Positions 19,070-31,453 of a stretch of 64,000 bases of DNA are shown piece by piece (the stretch's first letter is position 1; each line of letters starts with the position of its first letter). The position numbers were made by a program, and so were the translations under genes. The DNA is taken from contig NC_061070.1 of NCBI RefSeq assembly GCF_021917145.1, positions 10,574,078-10,638,077 of the forward strand, given 5' to 3'. Below the pieces are notes generated by a model. The model did not search any database. It worked only from the letters and a program-made list of their open reading frames with translations, and was not told the DNA's origin. Source of the DNA: Hypomesus transpacificus (lineage: Eukaryota; Chordata; Actinopteri; Osmeriformes; Osmeridae).

Positions 19070-21082
19070 CTGTCAATGGACAGTCCAGTGTTCTTGAACA
19101 CTGGCGATAGGGAACCATGTCGTGTGGTGGCTTTGGTTCCAGTCCAGTGTTAACACTATTGATAATTAGGCCTTGCCAATGGGTATTTGTGTTAGCTAAC
19201 AGTGGACTGGAACGGAAGCTTACACTCCTTGAGAATTCAGTATACTTGCTGTTTATTTAAGTATTCTAATCATGTCCTCATGCATGTATAGTGAAAGATT
19301 CCACTGGATCTATACCGCTCAGGAGTAAATTAGTATGCATTATGTGTTTATACATTATCTTGTTTACATGTATTCGCTGCTCTTTCTATCTGTCCCAAAG
19401 TTGTCCAACATAAGGTGAAATAATTATTTATGAAATAAAAATATGATACAGTCTGCATGGAACTGTTATGTAGGTACTTTCTTACTCGAGTGGCATAACC
19501 TTTCTGGTTTGGCTCCTTGATATGATATCTTATGTGACATAATCTTGCTTTTCTCTTGTTTACATTTGTGAAACGCACCTGTGTCTCTACGTCTGGCTTT
19601 TCTGCCTCTGTAGTTTGTACCATCAGTCAGTCTATTCTTCTGTGTACCTGTTTTTTGGCCTTGTGTTTCTCACTATGTACCTTGTTTACCTGTCACATTG
19701 AGTGCACCTCCACCTCTCTTGCATTCTTCTTACCCTGTTGCTGTTTCTTCCCTACCTCCTCCTCCTCCTCCTTGTCTGCCTGTCACCATTATTCCTGTAT
19801 TTATCAGTGTGCCTTATGTTATGCGGCCACCTCAACATTCAGCTGGAAAGTGGAGGCAGAGAAAGAGGTAGACAAAATGAGAGGAGGGAAAGGAGGGGCG
19901 GGTGAAAGCAGAGTCGTGATGCAGACAGCGAATCACATGAGCAGAGATCTGTTTACAAACTGCTGTGAGCTGGAGGAGAAGTGCTGGGCACCATTAAGGA
20001 GAGGGAGAGAGAGAGAGAGAAAAGCAGAGAGTTGGAGTGATAACGGAAGAGGGTATTTGTACAGACTTCAATTACAAATCTTTTATTTTTACCCTTTCGT
20101 CGTCGCCCCTGCTTTGTCTTTTTTTGCGAAAAGAACGAAGGAAGCAGATCAGATGGTGGGGGCTGACAGGGGCGGCGGGAGGACAACGCTAATGCGGGCG
20201 TGACGCTGGCTGAACCGCGGGGAACCGCTCGCGTCCTTTATTTGTTTGCTCTGTAATTGGCTGAGGCATATTTTCACAGCCGTAAAACTATCGTAGCAAG
20301 AAGAATCAGAAAAGAAAACGAGGGATCAGGGGAAAGAGTAAAAAAAAAAACAGCAGACTTTAGTAGAGGGGTATAAGCTCGGTGACAATGTTTTGAAGGG
20401 AGACAAAGCAAAAACAGCAATTTACATGTTTTTTCTGGATTTGGGGAGTATTTTTGGGGTTATGTTCTGACTATCATCAATGTCACTGACGAGGCTGTAA
20501 CCTACAAGTATTGGAGGACCATCTCCCGCAGTATAAACAAGGCTAGATCATCTGGATGTCATTGTTTATGCTTGGGGTGTAAATGCAATACGCATTTATT
20601 TTCCGTCTACTGCATCAAGTACCCATCTGCAATTCTTTTGAGCATGTGTCTGGAAGGACCTTTTCCAGATCCAGTTTTTGCTTGAATATTGTCATAATTC
20701 GCATTTAGTCTGAAGTCAGTACTATGAGTGGATTATAAGCATGGTTGACTTGACTTTAAAAACTCTCAGTAGACTGTAAAGAACCAGAGATCCCCTTAAG
20801 GAGAGTTCGTACAAGCTCACTCAACAATATGAACTGACACCAAATCCATTAACCAGAGATCAAAAATCTATAAGTATTTGAAGGGTTTGCTCTTGAGAGG
20901 TGGAAATCATATGGACTTCCATAGATCAATCACAGTACAATCAACTTGATTGGTCAGCGCCTAAAAAAAATCCAAGGACAATTGTGACCTCCCATGTGAC
21001 ATCGTGAAAGATTGTGGCTGAAAACATTGACCTCCATCCACAGTTCCCTCTTTGGTGTCTCTGAAGACCAGAGGCTGGTTTC
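19070..21082. other. calhm2 3' flank and rnf122-like upstream region
   Basis: No protein gene is supported. The calhm2 polyadenylation signal is at 19434-19439. A short (GA)n run lies near 20004-20020. Around 20160-20240 the sequence becomes CpG-rich against an AT-rich background, a reasonable place for a promoter and 5' UTR of the rnf122-like gene, whose start codon is 0.9 kb further on. A 215-codon open frame at 19556-20203 is low-complexity Ser/Cys/Thr-rich sequence with no family match and is not called. Confidence 0.5.
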
Positions 21083-24000
21083 ATGCACCCTGTTCAGTGG
21101 TGCAACGGTGAGTATTCATTATATGTATGTAAAATCATATGTATATCATTGTAGGACTAATTGTTTACTGATCTGCATGCTGGTTTGTGCAGGTAAATTA
21201 ATAACATAATTAATGGCCAGTAGTTATTGTGGTATAATCTGGAGAATGTTTATTTGCTTGCTGATCAGGTGGGTGGGGTTAGAATTTTGGGAAGTAGTCT
21301 ATTGGTCAGTTCAATTCAGTCTCCAGTCAATTCAGGTTAGAAAAAACAGTTAACACTGCTGGATGTTCTTCTGCATTTTGAACATGTGTATTTCCCTTTA
21401 ACTCCACTTGAGTCCTGAACTAAACACTCTCCCAGACAGCATGTGTTCAGAGAGTGGCTTACCTTTTAGAGCTCCACTATCAATGATTTACTAACATCCC
21501 GCTAAGATTACAGTTATCCCCTCCCTCACCCAAACACAGCCACCAACAGCCCCCTCCCTTGACTTGAAACCGAAGTAGCCCTATTGGCTTGCACTTCAAA
21601 TGGACAAATAATGACCTTTTGAACCAGGAAGTGCTTTACCCTAGTGAGACTATGGGTGACCTTTGACCTCAGGGCTATAATGTTGGATCTTCCTTCCTAC
21701 TGGGGATAGAAGGAAGACCATTTTGATTACTTTCAATGCATGTTGCCATTTTACCTTGTCAAATGTAAAATCTTGCTGACCCATAGAATCTTTCTCTAAA
21801 TACACTGTCATGCACTTCTCCAGACTGAAACACAAGTAGGAAGCATTTCAGTCTGAGAATTCCAGTTGGTAGTAATAACATTGTTAATATTGACATTTGG
21901 GAACATATTTAATGTTTCTCTTCTGGTAGACATTTGTTATGGAATACTTTACAGATTAGCCTGCAAGGATTGGAATGTTGCGCAAGTCTTCTCCCATGAT
22001 CAAGTAACAAGAGTCCTTGAATGGCTATGGATATGTTACAGAACTTACTGCACTAAAACACACACATACACACCAACAGCCACACTAGTTTGACTTGAGT
22101 TTTACAGCTGCTTCAACACACACAACAGTAAAACACTCCCCTACCAACATCTCGCTTGTCAGTTGAAGCAACTCAGGACTTCAAAACTTCAAAACATGCA
22201 ACTTACTAAACTTCCACAATGGCAGTATTGTTATACTGATACAGTGTGAAACAAGAAGCTGCAGAATGTCTTACAGTATGCAATATGCATGCTTAGCCTC
22301 GGAATCACATACACAGACACACACACACACACAGAAAAAGATGAATCCAGTAGGGGACAGAAGAGTATAGAACATTAGAGGCCTCCCACTCCTCACTAAA
22401 GTACGCAAACAATTTTATGTTACTCAGAATTCTAGTTCTTTTTTTGCTTGACAACCATGTAAATTGTCCTCTGTGCCCCTTGAATGTCTACACACAGTCA
22501 CAACATACTTATTTCAAATGCCATTGAATTTGTATTTGCCTAATTTAAAAGACAAATTCCTCTCATTAAAAAGGCTCCCTGTGCTCTTTGCAAATCAACA
22601 CGCACGACACATCAAATGTTCAATAACTGGTTCTTTGTATGCCTTGTTTTAAGCCTATGAATGCAGAAGTTGTCCCAACATACCGTACGTGTTGTAAACC
22701 GACACACATACATATGCACGCATACTCCTCATATGTACTTTGAATGCATAAACACAGGCTGACCAACACATCTGCAATGACTGTCCGTCGCTGTATCGCC
22801 TGATGTGTAGGACGTATTCTCCCTGTCCCCTCGCTCAGGATGTCTGTGTGGTATAGGATTGCTGAGTTCCGACCCCTACTGCAAGATGACGTCTGAAGAG
22901 ATCTACCACCTCCCCCTCAACGTCTATGTCATCATTCTGGGAATTGGCCTGTTCATCTTCATGCTCAGTCTCATCTTCTGTTGCTATCTCTTTCGGTATG
23001 ACAAACAAGTGTTCTTCCACCTGTGTCATGTGTCATGTGTTAGAGACTGGCTGTTTTCTACAATATAGTCCCTGGGAATCTTCTCTAGATCTACATTTCT
23101 TCCTAGCCTAACCCCTCCCTAGATTTCTTTTATACCTACGAATTGAATAAGACATTAAATATCTGACTGTACTTTGGCATCAGAGTAGATTCCAGTCTGC
23201 TAGACTAGTGCTACAAAACTACTACATGACAGGACATGAGTAGAGATTGTGATCAGGGAGTTGAATGGTAACAATAACATGCATGTAGATCCCATAAATA
23301 AGATATTACACAGTCTGTGGATAACATTGTGCTAGAATAAAATCATTCTAGACTTTGTGCTCAAAGTTAATTCTTTTATTTGAAATAATGTGTTTCACAG
23401 GTTGAGGCGACAAGGCACCAGAGAGCAGTATGGCTATAATGAGGTATTCAGTTTGTACCGTAACTAAATCAAGAAGTGTACTGTAGCCTAATTGGGGAGC
23501 TTCTCGTACAATAGGACATAATCAACAGTGTGACCTTGTATGTATATTTACAAAGTTATTAAAATGCTTAACTGTTTCATGAATGTGCCTTTGTCTTCAG
23601 GTTGTTCTGAAAGGGGCCGGGAAGAAACTGAGCCTTCTTGGAGTAAGTACTGTCTGAGCGTCATTGAGCCATTGTTATTCTATTGAGTACCATTGCCTTT
23701 TCAGGTTCCTTCCACTGTCTTGCCATGTCATCAGTGAATAAATTGGAGTACCGACTCTATCATGACAGAGACCATTGAAAAAGGAACACAGTGAGATTGA
23801 GGCTTTGTTATTGCAGTATTTACAGCATTTGAGACGAGAATAAAAGAACGTTTGTTCAATATGAGATGACTGACATTTGTGTGGTCTTAAATGAGAGGGT
23901 TAAAGTGAATTGTGAATGAGTGAGGCTGGGGACTGCAAGGAGAGATCACTGAAGTAAAACATTTGACTGTACTCTTCTCAAATGTGTCTCTATTGAAAAG

Positions 24001-24861
24001 GTGTGTTTCCACCATGGGTCATTTCCCACCTCCCAGTTGTGCATTATCTGAACACATTGTTGTTGATTATCCACAACTAAGAGCTTGTGGGCTGACTCAG
24101 CACTTTCAAAATGGGCTCATGGAGTGACAATGTGGAGAATGTGAAAGTGTTAATGACGGGGTTATGGTGACTGGGCATGGTGATGGGCTAACATGGTCTA
24201 TCCTCTGTACTACAGCAGACCTGTGCAGTGTGCTTAGAAGAGTTTCGGAGCCGAGATGAGCTCGGAGTGTGTCCCTGCTCACATGCCTTTCACAAGAAGT
24301 AAGAGCTAATGCAATACACCATTAATACACCAAACACCATTTAGTTTGGTCTATTTCACTGTCATAACCGTAAACATCAGACATTCCCATACCTCATTCC
24401 TTGATGCAAATTGATCAGCTAAGGAAGACACTCACGGCGAGAACAAAGGCAGCCAGGTGCAAAATAAGGACAGATCCCATATTTAGGCTCTCCAGGTGCT
24501 ATTGCTGTGCCAGTTCATATATTTGCATACTGATGCGAGCTGGTTTTAGCCTGCAGTTTGCATTGAAATGAGATGTGTTATGTGAGACAGATATATGACA
24601 CTTTTGTTGAAAATATTGGAGGCAAGCATTCAATGCCGCAAGATGCAGAATAGATAAGTACTGTGTTATTTTTTGTTGTTCTCTACCCACCCCTAAATAA
24701 ATAGCGCAATGTCATCTTTTCCCACGTCCATTTTCTCCAGGTGTCTTCTGAAATGGTTGGAGATCCGTAGCGTGTGTCCCATGTGCAATAAACCCATCTG
24801 CCGCTTGCAGCCAGACCCGCCGCAAGAGGCCGAAGGGCCTCAGAGCCCCCTGGAGGTGTGA
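21083..24861 (+). CDS. rnf122: RNF122-like membrane RING-H2 E3 ubiquitin ligase, 6 coding exons
   Basis: RNF122/RNF24 proteins are small single-pass membrane E3 ligases of endoplasmic reticulum and Golgi membranes (family knowledge). Coding exons 21083-21107, 22839-22995, 23401-23443, 23601-23642, 24216-24298 and 24741-24861 sum to 471 nt, 156 aa (human RNF122 155). The tiny first exon encodes MHPVQWCNG, matching human MHPFQWCNG, and splices in phase to CLCGIGLL. A hydrophobic helix spans residues 37-59. The RING-H2 runs from C92-x2-C95 through [11 protein letters not shown] to CPMC. YGYNEVVLKG before the RING and the start peptide favour RNF122 over RNF24. In human the gene is on chromosome 8, not beside CALHM2/PCGF6, so orthology versus a fish-specific copy needs a tree. 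A likely polyadenylation signal is at 25624-25629. Confidence 0.88.
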
Positions 24862-27824
24862 GAGGGTGGAGGGAGCCCACCACAGCACCTTTCCATCAAC
24901 AGGAGTGTCCAACCTGGGGCACAGAGGGGTCCCACCACGTCCATCACCACTACTAATCTATCCCAGAGAATCTCCCACCACGATACAAAAGGGTACCTTT
25001 CCTGACTTGACATCATAAATACAACCCCTTGGATCTGATGGATCTTTCATCGTCAAACTCACCTCACCCCTTGACAGTCTTTTAAGAGTCCTTTGAACAT
25101 TTGTAGAAACCAACCGGAAGGTGTGTGTGTATTTGTGTGTGTGTGTGTGTGTAAAAAGGTTATAGGAAATAGATATACTGTATGTGCACTGGAGGACGAA
25201 AAAACATTATCTACCCAACATACAGGGTATAAAAAGAGCCTCAATCCTATAACCACACCATACTGCTTGAAGATAAGGATATCCACAAAGAAGACAAGGA
25301 ATCTAAGAAAGAACTGGGAACTGTGTATTTTGGTCATAGTCTTCCATAACACAGTCAATACCCTTCACCCCACAATGCCAAGCAAAATGAAGAAGGCTTT
25401 CCTTCAGTTAAGAGTGGAATAATTAACTTGGGGCCTGATTGGAGGAGAATCCTCCTCACACATACATACATGCCACTCTCACAACTGCCGTCACTCGCCT
25501 ATGAGGTATCCAGCTATGACTTAGGGTTAGAAAACCCAGTCACTAATTAATGCATCGATAAAAGATATATCCATAGTCTTTAAGTTATTTCTAAGGAGTT
25601 GTTTTGTATTATAACTGGCTTTGAATAAAGTGTAGTGTTTAGTGATATTGAGGGCTTTGACTTTCTTCATTCTTATATACCAAGGTTGCCTCTGCAAATC
25701 ATTTTTGGATTGTGCATAAACTGCCCAATAGCTAAAATTTGAAAACAAAATAAATACATGGGCTAAAACATTAAACATAAAATGCTTGATTTTGAATCTT
25801 TATTTGCCAGGACCTGTGTATTTTCTCTATGTATGTAGTTATCATTGTCTGGTCATGTCAATTAAGTGGTAATTCAGTTTATAGTATAATGTCTATAATT
25901 TACCATGTACTGTATTTCATGTATATAAAAGTCAAGCTCTGAATCAAGGAATAGGAAGGAATAGTTTTAAACTTCAGAATAATTTCCCCTTTTCTTAGAA
26001 TAAACTACAGTGCGGACATAAGAATGTTGACACAGTTCCCAGCACCCAGTATTGCATAAACTGCAGCTGGATCTAACTTCACCGTTTTGGCCTTGCGTAA
26101 GGCTGATCTAGAAACCAACACAAAAGCCCTTTTATTTGGTGGATTTAACGGATACCACTCTTACATAGTAATGATTGCTAAGTGTGTCAAGGGGACAATC
26201 TTGTGATCATGTAGAGTAAGGTTTTCACTCACAAGAAAGGTACAGCCGGAGTGATGTTTTCAAATATAAAAAGTCTATGGTTCATAACATTTAGCTTACT
26301 CTACAAATAAATACCAAAATGATTGACATCTAAGAAGAAACTATATTTTAGGGACTGACTAAAGGACAAATAGTTAGACTACTGTAAAGTAAACACATTC
26401 ATCATTTCCATTGGAAAAATCTTTTAAGGGCTTACATGTGGAGGAATATGCACAAACAAGACTACAGTATGTATCAATGGCACACAGGTTTACTGTTGAT
26501 CTTGTTCTGTTCCTTGCTTTCTCACTGCCAGTAGATCCTTTGAACAAAGCCTCATGAATACTTCAGAAATGAGGGGATAAGTGCCTGTGCTGCTCAGACT
26601 CGCTGCTGTATTTGGGGATGTCCCACAAGGCAAGACCCAGCACTGTCCATGTCCCAACACATACACACACAAACACACACACACCACCGCTAACGCAAAG
26701 AATCTATAACCTATGGTAGTTGTTTGCATACCTCAGGCTACTCCACATCTACACTGTAGCCATTCTTTGTCATTAATTAACATGAGTGATAAATTCAAGT
26801 GGTTACACTGTATGAATAGAACATGGAGACTATACCCAATATAATCTGATGCTGAACCTAGGTGTGTTCACTTTTAGTAAAGGTAAAACAACTACACAAT
26901 GAGTCAACAAAACAGTGATGTGGGCCCACTGCAATTAACCGCAATTGGTCAATGTCAGCACATAACTTACCAAATAAAGCAGAATTCATACCTGATATGT
27001 ACATGGTCAACTGTGTGCTCCCTAGTGGTCAAGATCAGTTGCCGCAATTGGTCGATGTCAGCACAGGACTTAACTTTTAATGATAATATATCAAGTCAAT
27101 TCCTGTCAGAAGGTTATTGGTAATATTAAACTGTGTCTTGTCAATAACATTCTCTATGCTTCATTTATGTAATAAATAGTGTATATGTATTGATGTTCAA
27201 ATATATTGTTACTAATCATCAGAGGTTTTGCTTGATTCTCTTTTTGTTCACAAAACTATCACACAATTGTTTCCTGTTTCTGAGTAGTTGGTTGTAAAAA
27301 CATCTTCCAGTTCTTTTTCTTTGTGCAAACACAAAGAACAATCCAGAAGTTAGTCCTACGCCAATTAACATACACAAGTCAGTGGGCTGCTCTTCCTGAC
27401 CTGGGCCCCTCCTCTTGTGCTGTAATTGGCTACTCGTTTTACCGCAATTTTCGTCACTCATCCCGGAAGCAACTGAAACTCGAGGGAAATTTAGCCATAG
27501 CAACTGGCTAGTGTCACAACCAGAATAAGTTTACTTTTGTTTATTATAAGGGATTTATTTTGGTTTAGGGGGACGTTTGACATGAGTTGAAGGTCTAAAC
27601 ATAGTATATAGATATGTATTTAGTGTGCAAGGTTTATCACTCTGTTATGTTTTGCACGTGAGCCAGCTAGCCTCAACAAGCAAATGCTACGAAACTGAAC
27701 CAGCTCACAGTAGCTTACCAACCAATCCCCCCGAGGTCTTGAGCCTTGGACTTCTGGAAGCAAACAGGTTTCCTGATTGCCAAAATATGTTTATCTTGGC
27801 TTGATACACTCAATTCGTGTAATC
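24862..27824. other. rnf122-like 3' UTR and spacer to pcgf6
   Basis: Contains a (GT)n run at about 25118-25152, AATAAA at 25624-25629, a CA-rich stretch near 26658-26685, and a pair of 24-bp near-identical direct repeats (26939-26962 and 27042-27065). No coding exon is supported. The pcgf6 promoter should lie in the final few hundred bases; no TATA element is obvious there. Confidence 0.55.
26939..27065. repeat. Pair of 24-bp direct repeats, 103 bp apart
   Basis: CCGCAATTGGTCAATGTCAG followed by CACA at 26939-26962 recurs with one difference (A to G) at 27042-27065. The sequence between the copies is unrelated to them. Each copy contains ATTGG, an inverted CCAAT core. They lie ~0.8 kb upstream of the pcgf6 start codon. 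I do not recognise the unit as a known element. Confidence 0.6.
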
Positions 27825-30800
27825 ATGGAAAAGACAACGCATTCCTTCGGTATCCGTGTCGAGCATCAGTCTTCTAGAGTGTCAACACCAACAGATGGTC
27901 GGGATAGTCGACAAAGCAGTGATCTGTTTAGCGACACCGGTGCCTCGGACTTGCAAAATGAGACCGCGATTAAATGTGATACGGATTCCGAGGATGAAGT
28001 ATGTAGTGTTTTGTTAATATGCATGTATTTAATACCGCTGTCAAAATCTTGTATTTTATATTAGTGACGTTTATGACATTAGTGGGCAATTTAATACACC
28101 TCCAAATGTTCTGTAAATGATAGCCTAAAGAATAGTGGAAGGAGTCAGATGGCTTAGCGGTGAGGGAGTTGGGCTAGTAATCAGAAGGTTGCCGGATCGA
28201 TTCCCCGCCGTGCCACATGATTTGTGTCCTTGGGCAAGGCACTTCACCCTACTTGCCTCGGGGGGAATGTCCCTGTACTTACTGTAAGTCGCTCTGGGTA
28301 AGAGCGTCTGGTAAATGACTAAATGTAAATGTAATGTAATAGTGGAACGTTGTTTCGTGCTTCTCCCAGCCCAGACTTCCTCTCAACCAGTTTTATCCTT
28401 ACATTCGCTGTGCTCTCTGCTGTGGGTTCCTTATCGATGCAACCACCATAACTGAGTGCCTTCACACCTGTGAGTTATGAAATCATATCACCTACATTGA
28501 CTACAGTATCAAAACAATAACATTTCACTTGTCTTAATAATTGACCAATGTATTCTTTTTCTTCAGTTTGTAAAAGCTGCATAGTCAAGCATTTCTTTTA
28601 CAGCAACAGGTGTCCAAATTGCAGCATTGTGGTGCACCAAACACAACCTCTTTACAATATAAGGTATGAATGCATGACCTCCACTGTCAGCATTGTATGT
28701 CTACTGTCCAAGCAAGAATGCAAGCCTTACATTGTCCTGTAATGGTTTTATAGTCATTAAGAGTTTGACATGGAGGTTAAGAATGTAGCATCAGCGGAAC
28801 ACTGTAGAGGACATTTCTCCACAATTTAATGTTGTTTGGAGTGGCATCCCATGTGAGCCTGTTTCTATGGTAACCCTCCTCCTGTTGGGAAATTAACTGT
28901 AACACAGCAGGCTGTTTTGACGCAGATATGGGGAAACATCTGTCACTAGGGACTACTGGCGTTAGCACCCTGAACTGAAACTAGTTGGCTCCTCTTCACA
29001 TCTTATCACTTATTTACAGTACATGAACATTTAATCAACATGGTCAGTAAAACCTGACCATTTAGCTTGTATAGCCTTGTTATCAACAGTCGTTGTTTGT
29101 TGTGTGCCCATATGTCATTGACACGCATATGTGAGAGACTGTCACCACTCAGATATAAAACAGAAAATCCCTCCCATTGGCTAGGGTAGTGCCATAAAGG
29201 TTGATATGGTGTCAGCAGAAAAGAATATGCCACACCTTGTCCAATTGATCCATGGGTGGTGAATATGGTGAATTTGTTTCCCCACAGACCTGACCGACAG
29301 TTGCAGGACATTGTTTACAAGATGCTGCCATTTCTTGAGGAAAGTAAGGAAGCTTTTATGTTGTTTTATTTTGTTTTAATCTCTCCCATTTTACACAATA
29401 TGAATTGCTCCTGTACCGGTTAAACATTGTATTTGTATGTGTCACCAGTGGAGAGAGCACAGATGGTGGATTTCTACAAGCAGAGAGGACTCGAGGTGCC
29501 TAAACCAGGTAAGGTAAATAGCACGGGTCACCAAATGTTCCCTGAATCTGAATTTTTTTCTTAGACTCAATGAAACTTAGATTCAGGAGCCGGTGCCTCG
29601 GTGTTCATATGTCCAGCTTTGCTAGGTGCACAAATAACGGAACATTTTGGTCTTTCCGTCGTCTTCTCCCTGTGGCTCCAGTGTTGGCCTCCCCCATGGT
29701 CCCCCTGAAAAGCCAGAAGCAAAGGAAGGAGCTGCTGCCCCAGTCTGTGTTCAGAATGCCTCCTGAGTTGGACGTGTCCCTGTTGCTGGAGTTTGTAGGG
29801 TGAGTGTCTTGACTCGGCCCAAGCAGCAAACGTACAAACTGCTCTTATCTTAAGGAGTGAATTGGAGCGGCACACGAAGGACCATGGTGACGCGCCGTCG
29901 GATCGTCGTTCCTGCTCCCCCCAGTAGATGGCTCTCCGGTGTTGCATGCAATACTTGCAGCACTCAAAATCCATCTACATGTATCCATTGACATTTTTTT
30001 TTCTTCTTTTTTTCTTTCTTTAGAGCCGAAGAAGGCATTGACAACTACAAGGTAATAACCCCACACAAAGACAGAGTAGTAACGCCAGGTAGCTAATGCA
30101 TGCTTACTTACTATATTACTACCGCTTTTTTGAACAGTGAGTAAATGATCAATGGAATGTCCTCAATATGTGAGATGACAACGACATTTAAGCCCTAACC
30201 CCGTTGTTGTCCCTGACCAGCCGCTGGAGCGACGGTACGTGCGGGTGTCTGGGGAAGCCACCGTCCGCCACGTTGAACTGTTCATCCGGAGGAAGATGGA
30301 ACTCAGCTCAACCTGCCAGGTCTGTGGAAGGAGCCGCAAATGAACCACGGCCAGTCATTTGACTTCTTTAGTGAGATGTATCAAAACGGGATTCCAAGGC
30401 TAGTGTGTATTAGCCCCACATCAGTCTGCTTGGGAGGGAATACGAGTGAAAGTGCTCTACTGTGAGAGACTAAAAATATGAATGTGTTTTAAAGTATGTG
30501 TATGCATGTATTTGGCCATACAGCCTCAAAACTCAGAGAATATCATTGAATAGAAGGGAAGTCTGAGCACATGTAAGATTTGCATGTGTGCCAAGACATG
30601 AGTCCATTGAGTTTGCATCGTAGTGGATTTAAATATTGCATTATCTACAAGGTAGCCTTACCTAAATACACCTCAGAAATAGCGAAGAAAGCTGCCCTTG
30701 GATCTGGTAGCACACCCTTCTGAGAGATCCCTGCCACCATGGAGCAGAGCCATGGAGCATATTTAGCTGTAACACAGTTGGACAAGATTAGCGGCTTAGG

Positions 30801-31453
30801 CTGATTTTTCTTGGCACTCAACTCCGCTGTGTGTCTGGGGTAATGTAGAGAGGGGTAAAGTGGAAAAACAAAGGAGAACCTGGAACTCAGCATTGGTCGG
30901 ACTCTCAAACATTGCTGTCTTAACTTCATAAATCAATGTGTAAAAAAAAAATGGATTTGTACCACATTGAGAATGATTTGCCTATAGTTCAATTCTCACC
31001 ACACAAAACCAAGAAAATAATACACCAGTCCCCCTATTTCCCTCCCCTGTATGTTTTAATATAATGTGTTGCTCTCCAAGATATCACACAGTAAATAGTG
31101 ATCATGTTGTGCCTGTATGTGTAACAGGTGGATGTGGTGTGTGGTGACCACCTCCTGGACCGCTACCAGTCACTTAAAGAGGTCCAGGATTCCATGGGAG
31201 AGAATGCACTACAGGTGAACCGAGTGTACAACCTTTGAATTAGCCTCAGGACCCAGAACAGAATGTCTTATGTGGGACGCAACTGATCTTAAAAGCTGTA
31301 TTATGTAAGCAGAAGACAGCTTTTGATCAAGACTGCATGAGAGTGAAGTAATGCCATTGACTCGTATTTGAACAGGAACTGCATTTGTTCTGTTGGGTTC
31401 TATTTCAGGATGGTCTTTTGGTGCTTCACTTTGGACTGGTCCTGCCTTCTTAG
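27825..31453 (+). CDS. pcgf6: PCGF6, Polycomb group RING finger 6 (10 coding exons)
   Basis: PCGF6 is the defining subunit of variant Polycomb repressive complex PRC1.6, pairing with RING1A/B to place H2AK119 ubiquitin and silence germline genes (family knowledge). Coding exons: 27825-27998, 28370-28469, 28567-28663, 29288-29343, 29449-29508, 29682-29799, 30024-30051, 30221-30319, 31128-31214, 31409-31453. They total 864 nt, 287 aa (human 350; the N-terminus is shorter). The RING begins at C72-x2-C75 and includes TECLHTFCKSCIV and CPNC. Next come [20 protein letters not shown] and [11 protein letters not shown], and a C-terminal RAWUL domain ending [12 protein letters not shown]. All are close to human PCGF6. 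A sense SINE sits in intron 1 just before exon 2. AATAAA at 32164-32169 is a candidate polyadenylation signal. Confidence 0.96.
28141..28337 (+). mobile_element. tRNA-Leu-like SINE, full length, in pcgf6 intron 1
   Basis: A 197-bp element with a tRNA-like head (A-box TGGCTTAGCGG, B-box-like GGATCGATTCC), a middle part containing CCTTGGGCAAGGCACTTCAC, and the tail GTCGCTCTGGGTAAGAGCG then repeated AAATGTAAATGTAATG. It is flanked by a perfect 10-bp duplication AATAGTGGAA at 28131-28140 and 28338-28347, which fixes the ends and indicates fairly recent LINE-driven insertion. It is in the sense orientation and ends 32 bp before the exon 2 boundary. Confidence 0.92.

Noticed and set aside
19556-20203. 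215-codon open frame between calhm2 and rnf122-like
   Set aside because: The predicted protein is Ser/Cys/Thr/Phe low-complexity turning into Arg/Glu runs from a GA repeat. No family match.
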